From contig CM059575.1 in the NCBI GenBank assembly GCA_030386875.1, forward strand, positions 45,042,859 to 45,106,858: a DNA stretch of 64,000 nucleotides. Reading direction: 5' to 3'. The stretch comes from Morinoia aosen (Eukaryota; Arthropoda; Malacostraca; Amphipoda; Talitridae). Shown here piece after piece: positions 41,438 to 53,550 of this stretch (position 1 is the first letter of the stretch; every line of letters begins with the position of its first letter). The position numbers and the translations under genes are program-made. Below the pieces are notes generated by a model. That model worked only from the letters and a program-made list of their open reading frames with translations. It ran no database searches and was not told where the DNA came from.

Positions 41438-41977
41438 ACTGACCACTCTAGTGAGTCCTAGCATGAGATGCTTCCCACGTCTCCAGCCCTTGGTCGTTAG
41501 CTCGCCCATAAATTTTTCTGCCGTCTGTGGTCTGTGGTCACCCCTTTGCCCTCAGCTTTCAAGCTATTGATTACACAATCTTAGCTAAGCAAACTTTAGC
41601 CTAAACTCAAGTGCACCACTCCACATACACACACATTTTGTTCATACAACACACCCTCGATACTCTCAGACACCCAAGTGACTCTTCTGCCCTTTTATTA
41701 CAAAAAAATCCTGCAATAAGGAATTTAACAAGTTTGATTATTTCCTAAAAATTTGAATATTTCCTAGCATATATCACCGATTTGAAGATCGAGAAAGAAT
41801 TACGAAAAAATATTCGCAACTATAAAAAAACTGTGGGCAATACCCAACTCAATAAAATTAAGTCAGCAGAACCTGACTATTCTATTATCTCTGAAAAAAT
41901 CAGAAAGATTCCTCCGGAATAAAAGGCTCTGAAATTACGGCCCTCGGAATCCGTAAGATAGGGACAACTATCAAAGG
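41438..41977. other. Spacer upstream of the PBS-like array
   Basis: No gene. If the array marks an LTR retrotransposon leader, an LTR could lie here, but no LTR pair was found. Confidence 0.4.
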
Positions 41978-42294
41978 TGGCTCACAAGAAGGACCAACCT
42001 AAATAATTATCAATCGGGCCGAAACAGGACTTGCCCACCTAAATAATCTGAGGTGGCTCCCAAGAAGGATCAACCTAAATAATTATCAATCGGGCCGAAG
42101 CAGGAATCGCCAACCTAAATAAACTATCGACTGGCTCCCAAGAAGGACCAGCCTAAATACTTCGCAATCGGGCCAAACAGGATTCGCCGCCCTAACGATC
42201 TAACAATTTGGCGTCCAAAAAGGATCCGCCCTATACAAACCATTTAACAATTTGGCGCCCGAACAGGGACTGCCTAAAACAAATATTTAACAAC
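41978..42294 (+). repeat. Tandem array of tRNA-Lys primer-binding-site-like units
   Basis: Eight units of 37-44 bp, each starting with a variant of TGGCGCCCGAACAGGGAC (variants such as TGGCTCCCAAGAAGGA and CGGGCCGAAACAGGAC) and continuing with an A-rich spacer containing CCTAAA. The last unit (42253-42270) is an exact 18-nt complement to the 3' end of tRNA-Lys(UUU). A single such site normally follows the 5' LTR of a retroelement. Confidence 0.75.
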
Positions 42295-42317
42295 AGTGTA
42301 TAACTTTCTGAGATTAC

Positions 42318-43520
42318 TGTCGATACCGTCGTGCGGTTGACGTGTGGGTTCGAGGAAAAAGGGGCTGTCTTCTTTGCAGCTACGTTTTCCGGGGCGCTAG
42401 CTTTTCCGCGCAGCTGAACCTCCTGAGGTTCGTGTGGGTACCGCCTACGCCGTAATTAGTCCGTTAGAGAAAGAGAAAAGAATTTCTGTTTGTGCTGGAC
42501 TACGGCGGTACCGTTAGGAACATGTACAACTGTCTACGCCGAATTAGTTCGTTAGGGCTTCTCAGGATGATCCTGATTGGCCGAACTACGACAGATTTAG
42601 TCGTAAGAGTGAGGTTTGTGTGGATACTGCCTACGCCGTAATTAGTCTGTTAGAGCAACTGAAAAGAATTTCTGTTTGTGCTGAACTACGACGGTACCGT
42701 TAAGGCCCGTCCACACTATCAATCTTTCGGCGGAAGTTCGTGTTTTTCGGCAGTCCGCGAACACCAACACAGATGAAAAGTTTGCAGATTTCGGTGTGTT
42801 TGTGTTTTCCATCGTGTTGGAAAACACGAACACGAATTTTCGTTCAAACAGCGAACACTCACTTGTTTATGTATTGGGGAAGGTGGTGTTGCAATTGAAT
42901 AACTTGGTTTCTATGTATTTTTTCCACTATATCGATTGAATTATGATTATGATTTAATGTAGATTTAATTATGTTTTTGATATCGATAAATTATGGTTTA
43001 ATTATGTTTTTGGTGCAAATGTAGTTAATTATAGGGCGGCATAGATATTTATATACCAAAATTAACTACGTAACGTTGTTAATCCATGTTATTCAGGTAT
43101 TACCGAGTATGTTAGGTTTAGATTTAATTGTTAACTTAATTAAAATGAACACTGAATAACTCGAACAACTTCACTCCGACGAACACGTAGTCTAAACGTC
43201 TGGACACGATGCGGAAAAGTTCGCGTTTTGTGTGCTCGTGATTGATGAAAAGTTTGATAGTGTAGACGGGGCTTTAGGACGACGCACAACGTTCTCGCCG
43301 TAGTTAGTCCGTTAAGTCTTCTCAGGATAATCCCTGATTCGCCGAAAAACGACAGTGCGCTCCTTTGCGAGAAACACTATGTAGAATAGTTTCTCCTGTG
43401 GCGTTCCCTTCAGACCGTTAGGGGTCGCACTGATTTATGGCCCTAAGCTTGTTGTAAAACGTGGGAGGAAATGCGTTACTAAAAGGATCAGGGGATATTT
43501 AACCAAATTCTTTTTACAAC
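42318..43520 (+). mobile_element. LTR or leader segment of an LTR retrotransposon (remnant)
   Basis: 42318-42518 matches 60381-60580 from TGTCGATACCG onward. Within it, GGTACCGCCTACGCCGTA and TACGGCGGTACCG can pair. Units containing TACGCCGTAATTAGTC, CGTTAG and CTTCTCAGGAT recur near 42440, 42540, 42625 and 43290, so the segment is internally repeated. No open frame. It follows the PBS-like array, which would make it leader sequence, yet the homologue at 60 kb looks like an LTR; the class is unresolved. Confidence 0.45.
42703..43273. mobile_element. PIF/Harbinger-like MITE, 571 bp
   Basis: Ends AGGCCCGTCCACACTATCAA and (reversed) AGCCCCGTCTACACTATCAA, flanked by TTA (42700-42702 and 43274-43276). 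The interrupted host sequence reads CCGTTAGGA at an uninterrupted homologue (about 42517), confirming the boundary. No coding capacity; the interior is AT-rich with AATTATG repeats. Confidence 0.8.
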
Positions 43521-43849
43521 GCTTTCTCAACACACGGATGCATTTTATGCAAAAACAGTGATTTATTTCCTTTTATAAAAATAGCATTTACATACATGAG
43601 CTACTGCATAACACGAGAAAAAACGTAAAATTACATGTAAATTATTAGTGCTATTTATCTAGGTTAGCAGACTTATGTTGAGATATTGAAATACAATACA
43701 TATGACACTTAAGCACTAACTAAAGTAAATGCACAAACGCACCATCGGCGTAGGCACAATGAGCCATACTTATGTTATAGACTGAACACTTAAAAGAACA
43801 TGAAAATTATGGGTACCCATTACAGACTGGATTCGACACCACTTGCGCT
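43521..43849. other. Spacer, nothing recognised
   Basis: AT-rich, no element ends or open frames of note. Confidence 0.5.
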
Positions 43850-45386
43850 GCCTGACAATTACCATGCCCAATGCTTATCTTGCTGTTATTTGGGGTAAAA
43901 ATCCGTGGGTTGAAAAGTTGAGGCCAAGAACTTTACCATTGTTGGTGTATTGAAAGTGTTAATTATCTATGAAAATATCTGAAGTCGTGCGTCTGCTTAT
44001 TGGGACAATTTAAATTTTTTAACATTTTTTGAAGTTTTCCGTTGGCTTTCGTAGTTGTTGATTTGCTGTATGGTATGCTGGGCTTGTTGAGCTGCATATC
44101 CTGGTGAGGATGGGCCTGCAGAGATTTGTGTAATGTCATCCGCAAAACATATGTAATCGATGTTGGGTAACGGTTGGGTGATATCGTGTGTATAATAACT
44201 GTTCAGTGTGGGTGAAAGTCAAACTCCTTGCGGAACTCCAGTTTGTAGTGTGAATGGGGGTGCCCATGAAGTTACCTATCCTGATTGATGCTGTTCTATC
44301 GGTTAGGTAGTCGGCTAAAGTGCGTAGGAACAGTGCTTGGATATCAGATTGTGAAAGTTTGAATATCAGACCTGTATGCCATACTTTATCGAATGCTTTA
44401 ATTACTTCGCGCAGTACTGTCTATTGTGTGATTGTGGGCTAGGTTGATAGGTAGTGTTTCTGTGAATGTTGCTAATGAGGTGCGTGTTCCTCTGCTTCTC
44501 CTGAACCCGTGCTGTCTATTGTTGTATAAGTTATTGATGGTTAGATGATCAGTGAGTCTGTTATTCAAAATTTTGTCTAAAATTTTGCCCTGTATATCTA
44601 GCAGTGAAATTGGTCTATAGTTTTACACTTGTTTTTGGGATGTATTGGGTTTTGGAAGAAAGATCATGAGTGCATGTTTTAAGCTATCTGGAAAATATAC
44701 TGCTGAAATTGAGTTGTAAAAAATGTATACGAGATATCTGAACATGTTTTACGGTAGGTTCTTTATTTTCACTGTGGTAATGCCAGTGGGACCTGAGGCT
44801 TTCTGTTTAAACGATCTCAATGTCTGGATGAGTTCTTCTAATGTGATGAGTGGGAACTGCAGCGGGTCTAAACTGTTTATGTTGCCAGTATGAAATGGAG
44901 TTGTTTGGTGCGTTATGTTATTCATATGGCCTTTAATTTCACTCAGGTATATCGTATTCGTCATCATCCTGTTCTGACGTACAATACGTCATCCTGTTCT
45001 CGTATGTTGTTCAAGTGGTGTCTGAAAATTGGTTCTTTTTCATCGGGTATTCGTTATTCTTGGCCATTGTACTGTAGGTACGGTATTTTCTGTTTGTTAT
45101 TGAAGCCTACCATTCTTTTAATTGATATCCAGAACATTTTTGGGTGGTTTTGCAGGTCTATTTTTTGAATTAATGTATTCCATGTCTGCGTGTACTTATT
45201 TCTCTTAATGGTTTGCAATTCTCTCCTTAGATTGGTGAGAATTCTGTATAGTTCTCTGGATGGTCCATTATTGTGTATATACCACTTGGTCAGGTGCTCA
45301 TAAAGTTCTTTTGGGACGGATTTGTCTTGCAGGTCGGGAGTGATGCCAGTTAAATGTTGTTTACACCGGGTGGTGTTATTACCCAA
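43850..45386 (-). pseudogene. Reverse transcriptase of the Jockey-like element
   Basis: Recognisable pieces in changing frames: the pre-RT linker (NHPKMFWISIKRMVGFNNKQ), the entry KASGPTGI, then NYRPISLLDIQGKILDKILN, HGFRRSRGT and FADDITQISAGPSSPGY (active site FADD) near 44150-44110, followed by a NYESQRKTS-like helix. At least five stops or shifts. The Jockey assignment comes from the FADDITQI block and the absence of RNase H. Confidence 0.7.
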
Positions 45387-45841
45387 GGTTGTAGATAGGT
45401 GTCATGAAAGGCTTTTGAGTTTTGCAGTGCTATATCTGATGAGGTGGTACTTCTATGGGTTATCATTGTGGGACAATTTGGGTTAATACGAATACATTTC
45501 TGTCTTTCGATTAAATAGTGCAAATGTTTCCTTCTGTTGTTATCATACGTGTGATCTATGGTTCTATGTGCTGCAAAAATGTCTCCAATGAAGTAAGCTG
45601 AGTGTGGTCTGTTAAATATTGTGTGAAAGTCAGCGAAGTGAACGTATTTTGTTCTTGGAGGGGTATAGGTTGTCCCTATTATAATTTGTCCTTCCGGTGC
45701 GTCTACTGTGACTGCCAGTATGTCTGAGTAGAAATTATCATGTAGTTGGAATGCTATGTTCTTCTCGTTTGCTATAGCTGCTCCTGCATGTAATTCGTCT
45801 TGTTTATTAACGTAGAAAGTATTGTAACTGAACATTTTCAT
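45350..45841 (-). pseudogene. Endonuclease of the Jockey-like element
   Basis: A 163-codon frame includes GAAIANEKNI, TYTPPRTKY and YFIGDIFAAHRTIDHT, where Ile-Phe-Ala-Ala replaces the GD-xNAHH core. It then holds TTSSDIAL, the conserved Ser-Asp-Ile. The N-terminal strand with the catalytic Asn and the final Ser-Asp-His block are lost or in other frames. Confidence 0.65.
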
Positions 45842-46709
45842 GCGATTATCTCATTTCAAGCTATGATCGTTGATGAGAATGATATCCGGTTGCATGTTAT
45901 AATGAATGTTAGATAGGGCTATCTTGTTGGAGCTCTAAGATTGAACATTGTGTTGTAATATTGTCAGTTTGTGTGAGTTCATTTAGAGTAAGAGACTTTT
46001 TTTAGATTTTTAGTTGCTGCAAATAGTGATTGGTGTCTCAGAAGAGCCAGGAATTGGTCATGAGGTAATATGTTAATTATTGTTCCTGTGAATTTCACCC
46101 GTTTTGAAAATATGTTTTCCAAAAGTGTTACAGATTTAATAACCTGCTCTGAGAATTTTAGTCCTTTGTCGTTTTCTTTGCTGAGTTCTCCTATATACCA
46201 TTTAGCGTGCAGGGTCTTACGGGATTAGGGATCTGTCTTGTAAAGTGCGGTTATATGGGAACGTTGTGTTTGTTGTCTGTTATCATTAAAGAGTTTTCCA
46301 TTTCATTGCATATTCTTCTCTTTTGTCTTAGTTTATTGTCAGGGTCGGTGTTTTTAGTTTGGGTTATTGAATGTTATTGAAATTTCAAGTGAGGGCTGTT
46401 CGTGCGTTACTGCTTTTGAGGATTCAGGAACTTGTTTATCTGCGTTATCGTAACAGAAGTTGAAAATGGCTGCTGAGTCTCTATCCGGAAAGGTGGTGTC
46501 TATTTCAAAGTTTTCTTTTAGGGATTTTGTTAGAATGTCTCCGAATTTTTTAGTTCGGCCTAGAGCAGCGATATGCGCTTCTAAAACGAGGACGGTTAGT
46601 TTGATATGTGTTTGATTAGAAATTGTTAATGAATGTTGCTGCGGGTTGGCCTGCTGTATTGCATGTTTAGCTATTTCTGCGTATGTATTTTGAGTTTGCT
46701 GATGTTATT

Positions 46710-47000
46710 TTACTTTCTCGTCTTCTCTTTTTGTTTAATAATATTCTTCCTGTATGGGCATCCAGCTGCTAATCTTCTATGTGGGCCATGGCATTTAATA
46801 CATTCTTTCAGAGTGTTCGAAAAGTTTTGGTAAGTGTGATCTTGGGCTGAGCACTCTGAACAGAGTGTATTTTTTTTGGTGTACATTGGTATATCGGGGG
46901 GTCCTCGAATTTGTAACATTTTTAACAGATTAGCATATGGGGGTATTGTTCTTGTTCGCATTGGTGTGGGGTTATTTTGTATGGAACATGTAGGAGCCAT
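46710..47000 (-). pseudogene. Gag zinc-knuckle region of the Jockey-like element
   Basis: CSECSAQDHTYQNF followed by CIKCHGPHRRLAAGC gives the paired Cys/His knuckles typical of Jockey-type ORF1, followed by a basic tail. The upstream gag core around 47313-47500 is in another frame and degraded. Confidence 0.6.
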
Positions 47001-47500
47001 CTCTCAGGATTCATTGGGCAGTTAGGGTGTCCGTTGTTACGATTTTGATCAATTGGGTGTAGTTTTTGATTCTAATGATGTCCGTTACCTTTATCCAGTG
47101 CTTTTGGTTTTCAATCTCTTCCTTGATTTCCACTGGCGGTCTCACTCCACTGTCGGAATCTATTTGTCTTACGAATATTGTTCTTTTGCTCTAAGGTCTG
47201 AAGAAATAATAGGAACTAAGTTAATTTTTTGGAAAGCTTTGATGGCCATTGTAGATGGTAATTTCTCCATGGAATTGGTGTAGTCTGTAACGGCGTAAAA
47301 TCCGTTTTTTTTTCAGTGGTTAGACGAATGAGAGGAAGGTTGGGTTCCTTGAACGTAGTTTCGAATAGTTTTGCTTTGTCTGTAGATTTGGAATTTTCTA
47401 GTTTTGAGTGGAATACGTAACGTTGGTGATTTAGACTGGCAAGCTGTTGGAATTGGTGTCAGAGGCTGATCCGGAGGATGAAAGATGGTCTGTGACACAG

Positions 47501-47999
47501 AAGCCTGACTAGATCCGGCGGAAAAATAAGCTGTTCGATTCCTCGAGGTGGAACGAGAAGGAGGCTGTAAAAGAGGGGTTCGGGGCGATCAACTCCCAAG
47601 TCCACCACGACCTACACCCGCCCTCCTTCCTCCACTCATTGTGGGGCATAGCAGCAAAAACGCGAGCTTCAGGTATACAAACTAACTGAGATGGAAACAA
47701 AATATAGAACCAAACAAGAAAAATAGATGCTAGGCAATCGCCCCCTACTTGTCTGCAATGATTTCACTCACCTTCCACGTCAAGAGTAATAATCGAACCC
47801 TAACGCAGCAGATAACTTGAGTAGTTCCCAAGCGGGCTCAGCACTTCTCCAAGCAAAGAGTTCGCAGCAGAGAAAGTCCACTCGGTACGGTTGACGGAGT
47901 GACGACTGGCCGAGCTTCTACTGCATCTCGTTATATAGGGCCTGGTGAGTGCGGTAACGTGCTGAGCACGCGTCTCCATTGGTTGGTGGTTAAGTGGTG
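47501..47999. other. Region upstream of the Jockey-like element
   Basis: Contains a moderately GC-rich minus-strand frame (47509-47700) that may be 5' UTR of the Jockey-like element; no motif decides it. Confidence 0.35.
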
Positions 48000-48090
48000 T
48001 CTTGAAGCCCGCCGTTGCCTGGGGTGGCGCCTTGAAGCTCGCCGTTGCGTGAGGTGGCGACTCGAAGCCCGCCGTTGCGTAAGGTGGCGG
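48000..48090. repeat. Three tandem 30-bp units
   Basis: Units of the form CTTGAAGCCCGCCGTTGCCT followed by GGGGTGGCG, differing by a few bases. Confidence 0.85.
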
Positions 48091-50119
48091 CTGGTCTCTC
48101 GAAGCTTGTGTGGTGGTGCACAAGCGAATGGCTTGTTAAGACCCCCACAATCTTTTGCTTAGAGCGCGGCGAATCGCTGTAACTCTCAAGCATTGCAAGA
48201 TTCGCGGGGCACTCCCCCGCATTAGTGTGCATCTTCTTTCACTCTATTCATCTCTATTCACTAAATACCTTCCACATGTAAGCTAGAATTATAGGCTGCT
48301 AAATTTTCTTCCATGTTATGTAAATGCTACCATAGAAGTGCTCAAAAATATAATTATATAATACATTAATTGAATTTCTGCTTTACACCAATTGAATTAA
48401 CTCAGATGAAAAGCTCAGATAGGACAAACGCAAAACTTTCAAATTTTCTACGAGCAGCCAACAACTATGCCAAGTATTAGAGAGTATTTGAGATACCTGC
48501 TCTGCATGTAACGAGCGGCTCGATACCAAGTAAGACCAAAGCGTTGTTGTTATTTTTTTCTTAGCTACATACTTGATTGGAAACCGTGTAGTTAATGGCA
48601 TCTTCTATATCTATATATGTACCATAGCTCTGTCCTTCCATGTAGGAAGGATAATCACAAAAGCGTGTACACGCAGATCTGACCTCACACCATCAAATAC
48701 CTTCTCTAATTTCCCATTTGTTCGCTTAAATTTGTTCAATACTGTATTTCTTACTCAAACCCGCTTCGCGCTCAATAACCACTTTTCGATGGTACATCTG
48801 AAACTTCCCAAGCTCATTTTTAATTTTTATCAACATTTCAGCCCTTTCTACCTTAAGGAATTCCATTTTTTAGTAAACGCTGATCTTCCCTCAAATTTTG
48901 TCCTCCAACGAACTCAATCACAAAAAGTTTAGTTACCAGTTTTACCCATTTTGGTGAGATTCTACTCTCATTAAAAGCATGGCAAGTTACGTAGAACTAT
49001 TTTCTAAGTGAATTTTTAGCGGAATTTATGAGACGTTTCTACTGCCCTTCCCGATTGGTTCTATTCGCTTCACCGATCACCTGTGTAAGCATTGCAAGTT
49101 TCTCTATGTGACCTATTGCCTCCTATGCGAGAGGAGCTCGGTAGGTTATCCCGATGAAGTCGCCGTTTTACCCCTAAATACAAACACCAGAGAACGTTTC
49201 GCATGTTTTATATGGCCTGACTGAATTTTTCAACGTCTCACGTAGTTTACTCGCTTTGCTCCTCAAGTTTAGCATCTAAGCTACTTGAAATTTCAGGAGA
49301 CGTAACTAGTTGCAGTTTGTTCGTATATATAAAAAATCATTTCCTTATGAATACCTATTTAGAAAATATGATCGAATTTCAATGATATTTTTTTATGATC
49401 ATAGACAGATTTATATACACGCGTGATTTGCGTTACTTTAATGTATAAATTACCTTTCCCGTACATCATTTACAACATTTTAACTTAAAAAAACTTAGTA
49501 CCATAAGGAGAAAAGAAGGCGTTCAGAAAGTCCAAAAACAGCGCTTAATATCAGAGAGTAGCGATTTGTAGAGAAACTTAAATGGTTCTGAGACCAGTTT
49601 TGACTAGATGGAAATAAAAAGTCAATCAATCAACACTACTAACTTCAATGAGATGAAAATAGCGAATTTATGGAAAATATTAGTCTTTTAATGAAAAGTT
49701 ATTCGGATGAGCGATAGCTGGCAGTTCCCCATGGCAAGAGTTGCAAGATGCTGCTTAGTATTTGTTACTCAGAAATTAATGATAAACATTTTACTAGAAA
49801 AATTGATAAGTAACACCACTGTCTAAGGAGAGAAAATGATTTATCATTTACCAAATGATTTGTTTTACTCGATTTATGCAAGAATTAAACAAATGAAATC
49901 GTGGGGTATTTTTTCCCTTTTTATATATTTTCACATAATCAACCTTTGTTTACACTTTCAGCTAATCGACATATTTCGATTTTTAGGCTCTTTTGAATTG
50001 GTCCATCAAAATCCGTTCGATGAATAATGCAAAATCGCAGTTCACAACATTTTGGGGGTTGTGTGCAATATCGCCAAACCGAGTTACGGTACCAGATGTT
50101 CTATACGTGAACATAACAA
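48091..50119. other. Gene-free stretch
   Basis: AT-rich, no family, RNA gene or transposon ends seen. Longest open frame 119 codons (48573-48932), featureless. Confidence 0.5.
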
Positions 50120-50280
50120 AAAGAATGCTTTATTCTAATCAATCAAGAATGATACATATCATCTTGTAAATTGGTTATTCAAATGCCTTACAAATAACAT
50201 CAGGAGGCCATGACGGTTACCCCCGGTCAAGCCAGTTCCCATTTCCGACACTTGGGTAGAGTGGGGAATTGCGGGGAAAA
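50120..50280 (-). mobile_element. tRNA-derived SINE, copy 3 (5'-truncated)
   Basis: Aligns with the body and tail of the SINE copies at 10877 and 16772 (CCATGACGGTTACCCCCGG, CCCATTTCCGACACTTGGGT) but lacks the tRNA-like head. More diverged than the other two. Confidence 0.75.
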
Positions 50281-50934
50281 AAGTCTTTAGTGAATCCGGA
50301 TCCTGGGCTAATAGAAGTCCGAAGTCATTTAAGTCAAGTGTATCAGTTTTTATGCTCTTTTGATCGCCCTCAATTGGCGTGTCGCATGTCGAAGCGATGC
50401 GGTAATTAAGTTACGACTGCTGAATATGGTACACCTCTACCATGCTGCTTGGTACGGAGAATGGGGAAATGATCACTGTCGTATTCTGTGAGTGTTGTGC
50501 AGTTCAAGTCCAGCGTACAATTTGACGAGGTTAAAATTATATACATTAATTTTATACTGTACGCTGTAATGGGTCGGAGATCCATCGTTCAGATCTAATG
50601 GTTTCACTCACAAAGTTATCTAGATTTTTATTTTTCTCTGATGTCACATGGCGAACTCTATCTCATTTTTATTACATTTATGTGACTTTAGAGTTTAGAA
50701 AGTAAACGAAGCGGTTATGTGGTTTTCAAGGTTTGTAAGGTCATCTGGTAAGATTGGTATAGGAGTAAATGAACTAAGCATATATGCTTCAAGAATGACT
50801 ATTTTAATTGTTATTGCTTGTGGGTTGGTATTGGGCCAAAACATATTAAAAGGTATTCTTATACAGTATAGACGAGAATAGCTATATCTCCCTTGTGTTT
50901 GTCTTTGTTGAATTGTATACAAATTTTCACAGCC
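50281..50934. other. Spacer, nothing recognised
   Basis: No gene or repeat end supported. Confidence 0.45.
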
Positions 50935-51025
50935 TTCCTGTGGCAGCCTTGACATTTAAGGCGTGGGGAAGATATAGAGAAATCCACGGATGATGTGAAA
51001 CTTATCATAAGCAGCCGTTTATTGT
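50935..51025 (+). repeat. Inverted fragment of the BEL/Pao gag start
   Basis: The plus strand here (GCGTGGGGAAGATA, GAGAAATCCACGGATGATG, AAACTTATCATAAGCA) matches the minus strand of about 55075-55165 in the BEL/Pao element. Confidence 0.6.
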
Positions 51026-51824
51026 ATTGCATAAATTTTCCTGAAAGAGAATTTAGACACATTTAGACACATCAGTACAGGTAAATCAATTACCTAAAGG
51101 GAATGAACAGAGTCTTTTAGGACACGCATAATCATTCAGGAGATCTAACGTATCCCACAGTCAAGTAAATAGTCAAAATTACAAAATCAAAAATAGGCAA
51201 GCTTATCACACTATTAAGACTGGTGTGCAATTTTCAGAATAATCCCACATAACAAGTCTAGTAAGAATTATATAGCTCTGCAAGTCAGAGTCTTAAAATC
51301 ACACCAAAAATAGCTTTGAATATCAGCTAGGAGTTCCACAACACAGCAAGCCTAGGAAATATTAGATTTAACAATCTAGTGCCGGGAATATCACTAGGAG
51401 TGTAGACAAAACAGTTAAATAGCCCTGCCAATCATAGATCAAACAAGGCTCAACAATCTAATCAAATAAATATGACCGAGTGTTAGCAAGAGAGTCTTAC
51501 AACACTGATCAAATCCAATTTGACAATTAGAACAATGTATACAACTGTTAGCAGGAGTGTTATATAACATTAACATCACGAATGAAGAATTACCCATGCA
51601 AGTAGAATTGCGGGAGCAAACAATAGAAGACTGTGACAGCATATTTTACAGCCCACTATCACTTGAAATTTTCCAGCTTTCCTCGGATCTATGGATTCTC
51701 TGTCACTCACTAGCTGAATACACAATACATCTCGTATCAGTACGAGGTCCTCTTGGGACGAGGGAGGCCTTGTTGACATCCATTTTCTGCGGTGATTGAT
51801 TTGCCGAAAGTCGACTTGTCTCTA
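51026..51824. other. Spacer beside the BEL/Pao remnant
   Basis: AT-rich with loosely repeated AGTCTTA, CAATCTA and TTAGCA words, possibly a decayed LTR. No second LTR copy was found to confirm it. Confidence 0.35.
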
Positions 51825-52925
51825 TTATAATTGGCAGAACTGGTCCACCAGCAGCAGTACTGACTCTGGTCTACGTTTCTCGGGTAGTATATCGCAGCAA
51901 GCTTCTAGTTGAACAGTCTTAACACGATAATCTTTGGCTTCCTTGCATTTCTGAAGTAGACTTTGTGCTGGTCCGGTAGAGATGCCGAGACTAGACATCG
52001 CCCACATTAACCACTCGTGCCCTAGGTTGAGCACCGTAAGGGCCATTTTGAGTAGATTAGACCACCTATTCACTCTGTCGATCACAGCTCGCCGTAGTGG
52101 GAATGATTTGGTCCGGGTCGCTATGCATCTGATTCCTGGGAAGATCTCTGGTAGTCGCTTTTCTTGGGTGGTGCACCTGTCGTCAGTAGTGCAGTCTTCC
52201 AATATCGAAGCAGGGCGGGTGGAGCAATGACAGTGGGCGAGCTGTCCAACGTCTCTGGGGCGAGTGGGCATGTCCGCTGTGTTCCCCTTCGTGTCCACGA
52301 TGTACCACTCGCCAAGAAGTTCTCCAGCTTCGTCAGGAGAGTCCAAACTAGCGGACCCAGCATCTACGTGCGTTGCACGGCGAAGAAAGTCAGTGTCCCG
52401 GCTCGGGCGTCCGGAGGCATCGCCCAGGTCGGCGATGTGGCGAAGGGCGAACGCAGCGACGGCCGGAGAGCTGCTCCACCCGAAGACAAGGATTTCAGCT
52501 CTGTAGGGAACAATCTCGTTCGTAACCTGGTTATCTTTGAACCAAAAGGAACGCAGATAGTCCCTATTTGCAATTCTAACCCGAAAATTGTGAAACACAT
52601 CTTTTATATCAATTGTAAAGGCTACCTGATGGAGTCGGAATTTCTGCAATATTCCTCTATGGCTACTGTTCAAATCGGGACCTGTCAACAACTCATCCTT
52701 TAGACAATGTCCCTTGTACTTTGCGGAACCGTTGAACTCTAACTCAACCTTCCCTTCTCGTGGTAGTTGAATGGGAAGCTTAGATGAATACCATGTTACA
52801 TCTTTCTTGGAGAGTTCCCCGGCAACAGCCTCCTCGACGTGACCAATGTTGATATATGATTGCATCTTCTCTATGTTGGGCTGTGCATGTAAGGGATCTC
52901 TAACCAATCTTTCTAACGTCACCAT
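51825..52925 (-). pseudogene. BEL/Pao reverse transcriptase joined to downstream polyprotein by deletion
   Basis: A 366-codon open frame. Residues about 60-160 give the BEL RT: GKVELEFNGSAKYKG, LKDELLTGPDLN, AFTIDIKDVFHNFRV (first catalytic Asp), RSFWFKDN, VPYRAEILVFGWSSSPAVA. HVDAGSASLDSPDEAGELL corresponds to the YVDD region, with the second Asp replaced. The frame then jumps to VDTKGNTADMPTRP, which in complete elements follows RNase H, so several hundred residues are deleted between. The rest is the pre-integrase region. No integrase core. Confidence 0.75.
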
Positions 52926-53520
52926 AATTTATACACGATTTTGGTGGAGACCTAGTAACGAGTAAGGGGGAGACAATCCTATCGCCTTTCACTTTGATAC
53001 CAGCACTTAACATACTTACAGATTTGTTGTCTAATACACTCAGACCATAAACCTCATCATCTACACGTTCCTCGTTGAGAACCTGCACCCTATGATTGGG
53101 TCCACGTATCTCGCTCGAGAAATGATGATCCTCGTGGTTCATGAGCGACGTCTGCAGGACGGTGGGCTGCTGGGTTCCCACTCCTCCATCCAATGGTCTC
53201 AAGAGTGCTCAGCCCAGTGCGGTCTTGCAGGCGAGGGGGCCTCGTACACCATAGTATCGGAATGACATGAGGGATACTGCATCTCTTCCGATGAGTATTT
53301 GTGACCGAGCCGAAGGGTCGAGCTCATTGTAATGCTTGGTTAGGTGCGCAGCGTGACTGAGCTTCTTAACCACGTCAAGAATGGCGACTTCGTCGGTCGT
53401 GTCCGGAATGTTTTCGTTAGTCCGCGTGTTGGGTAACTCGTACCATCGGTTCTCACCCATACCTTTTATCATGAGCCCGGTGATAGTGTGCCTCTCCACT
53501 TCGGATGAGAGACAGATCAT
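52900..53520 (-). pseudogene. BEL/Pao protease region
   Basis: Fragments in two frames: YELPNTRTNENIPDTTDEVA, HYNELDPSARSQILIGRDA (the ILIGRD strand that ends the retropepsin domain in BEL/Pao) and, in the next frame, the linker leading to the RT. The protease active-site triad itself is not recognised in this copy. Confidence 0.65.
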
Positions 53521-53550
53521 TGTTCTGATGGCGTACTTCCAAGGGGTGGC

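Larger units (their letters stand above)
43850..47500 (-). mobile_element. Jockey-like non-LTR retrotransposon, fossil
   Basis: The minus strand carries, in order, a gag zinc-knuckle region (about 47000-46710), endonuclease (45841-45350) and reverse transcriptase (about 45386-43850), all full of stops and frameshifts. No RNase H follows. Gag and RT style match the Jockey/BS/X-type group. The ends were not located. Confidence 0.7.

Noticed and set aside
41231..41570. Open frames rich in Ile-Tyr
   Set aside because: They are translations of the (TA)n microsatellite.
51026..51600. Loose AT-rich repeats as a satellite or LTR
   Set aside because: No consistent period and no second copy in the window.
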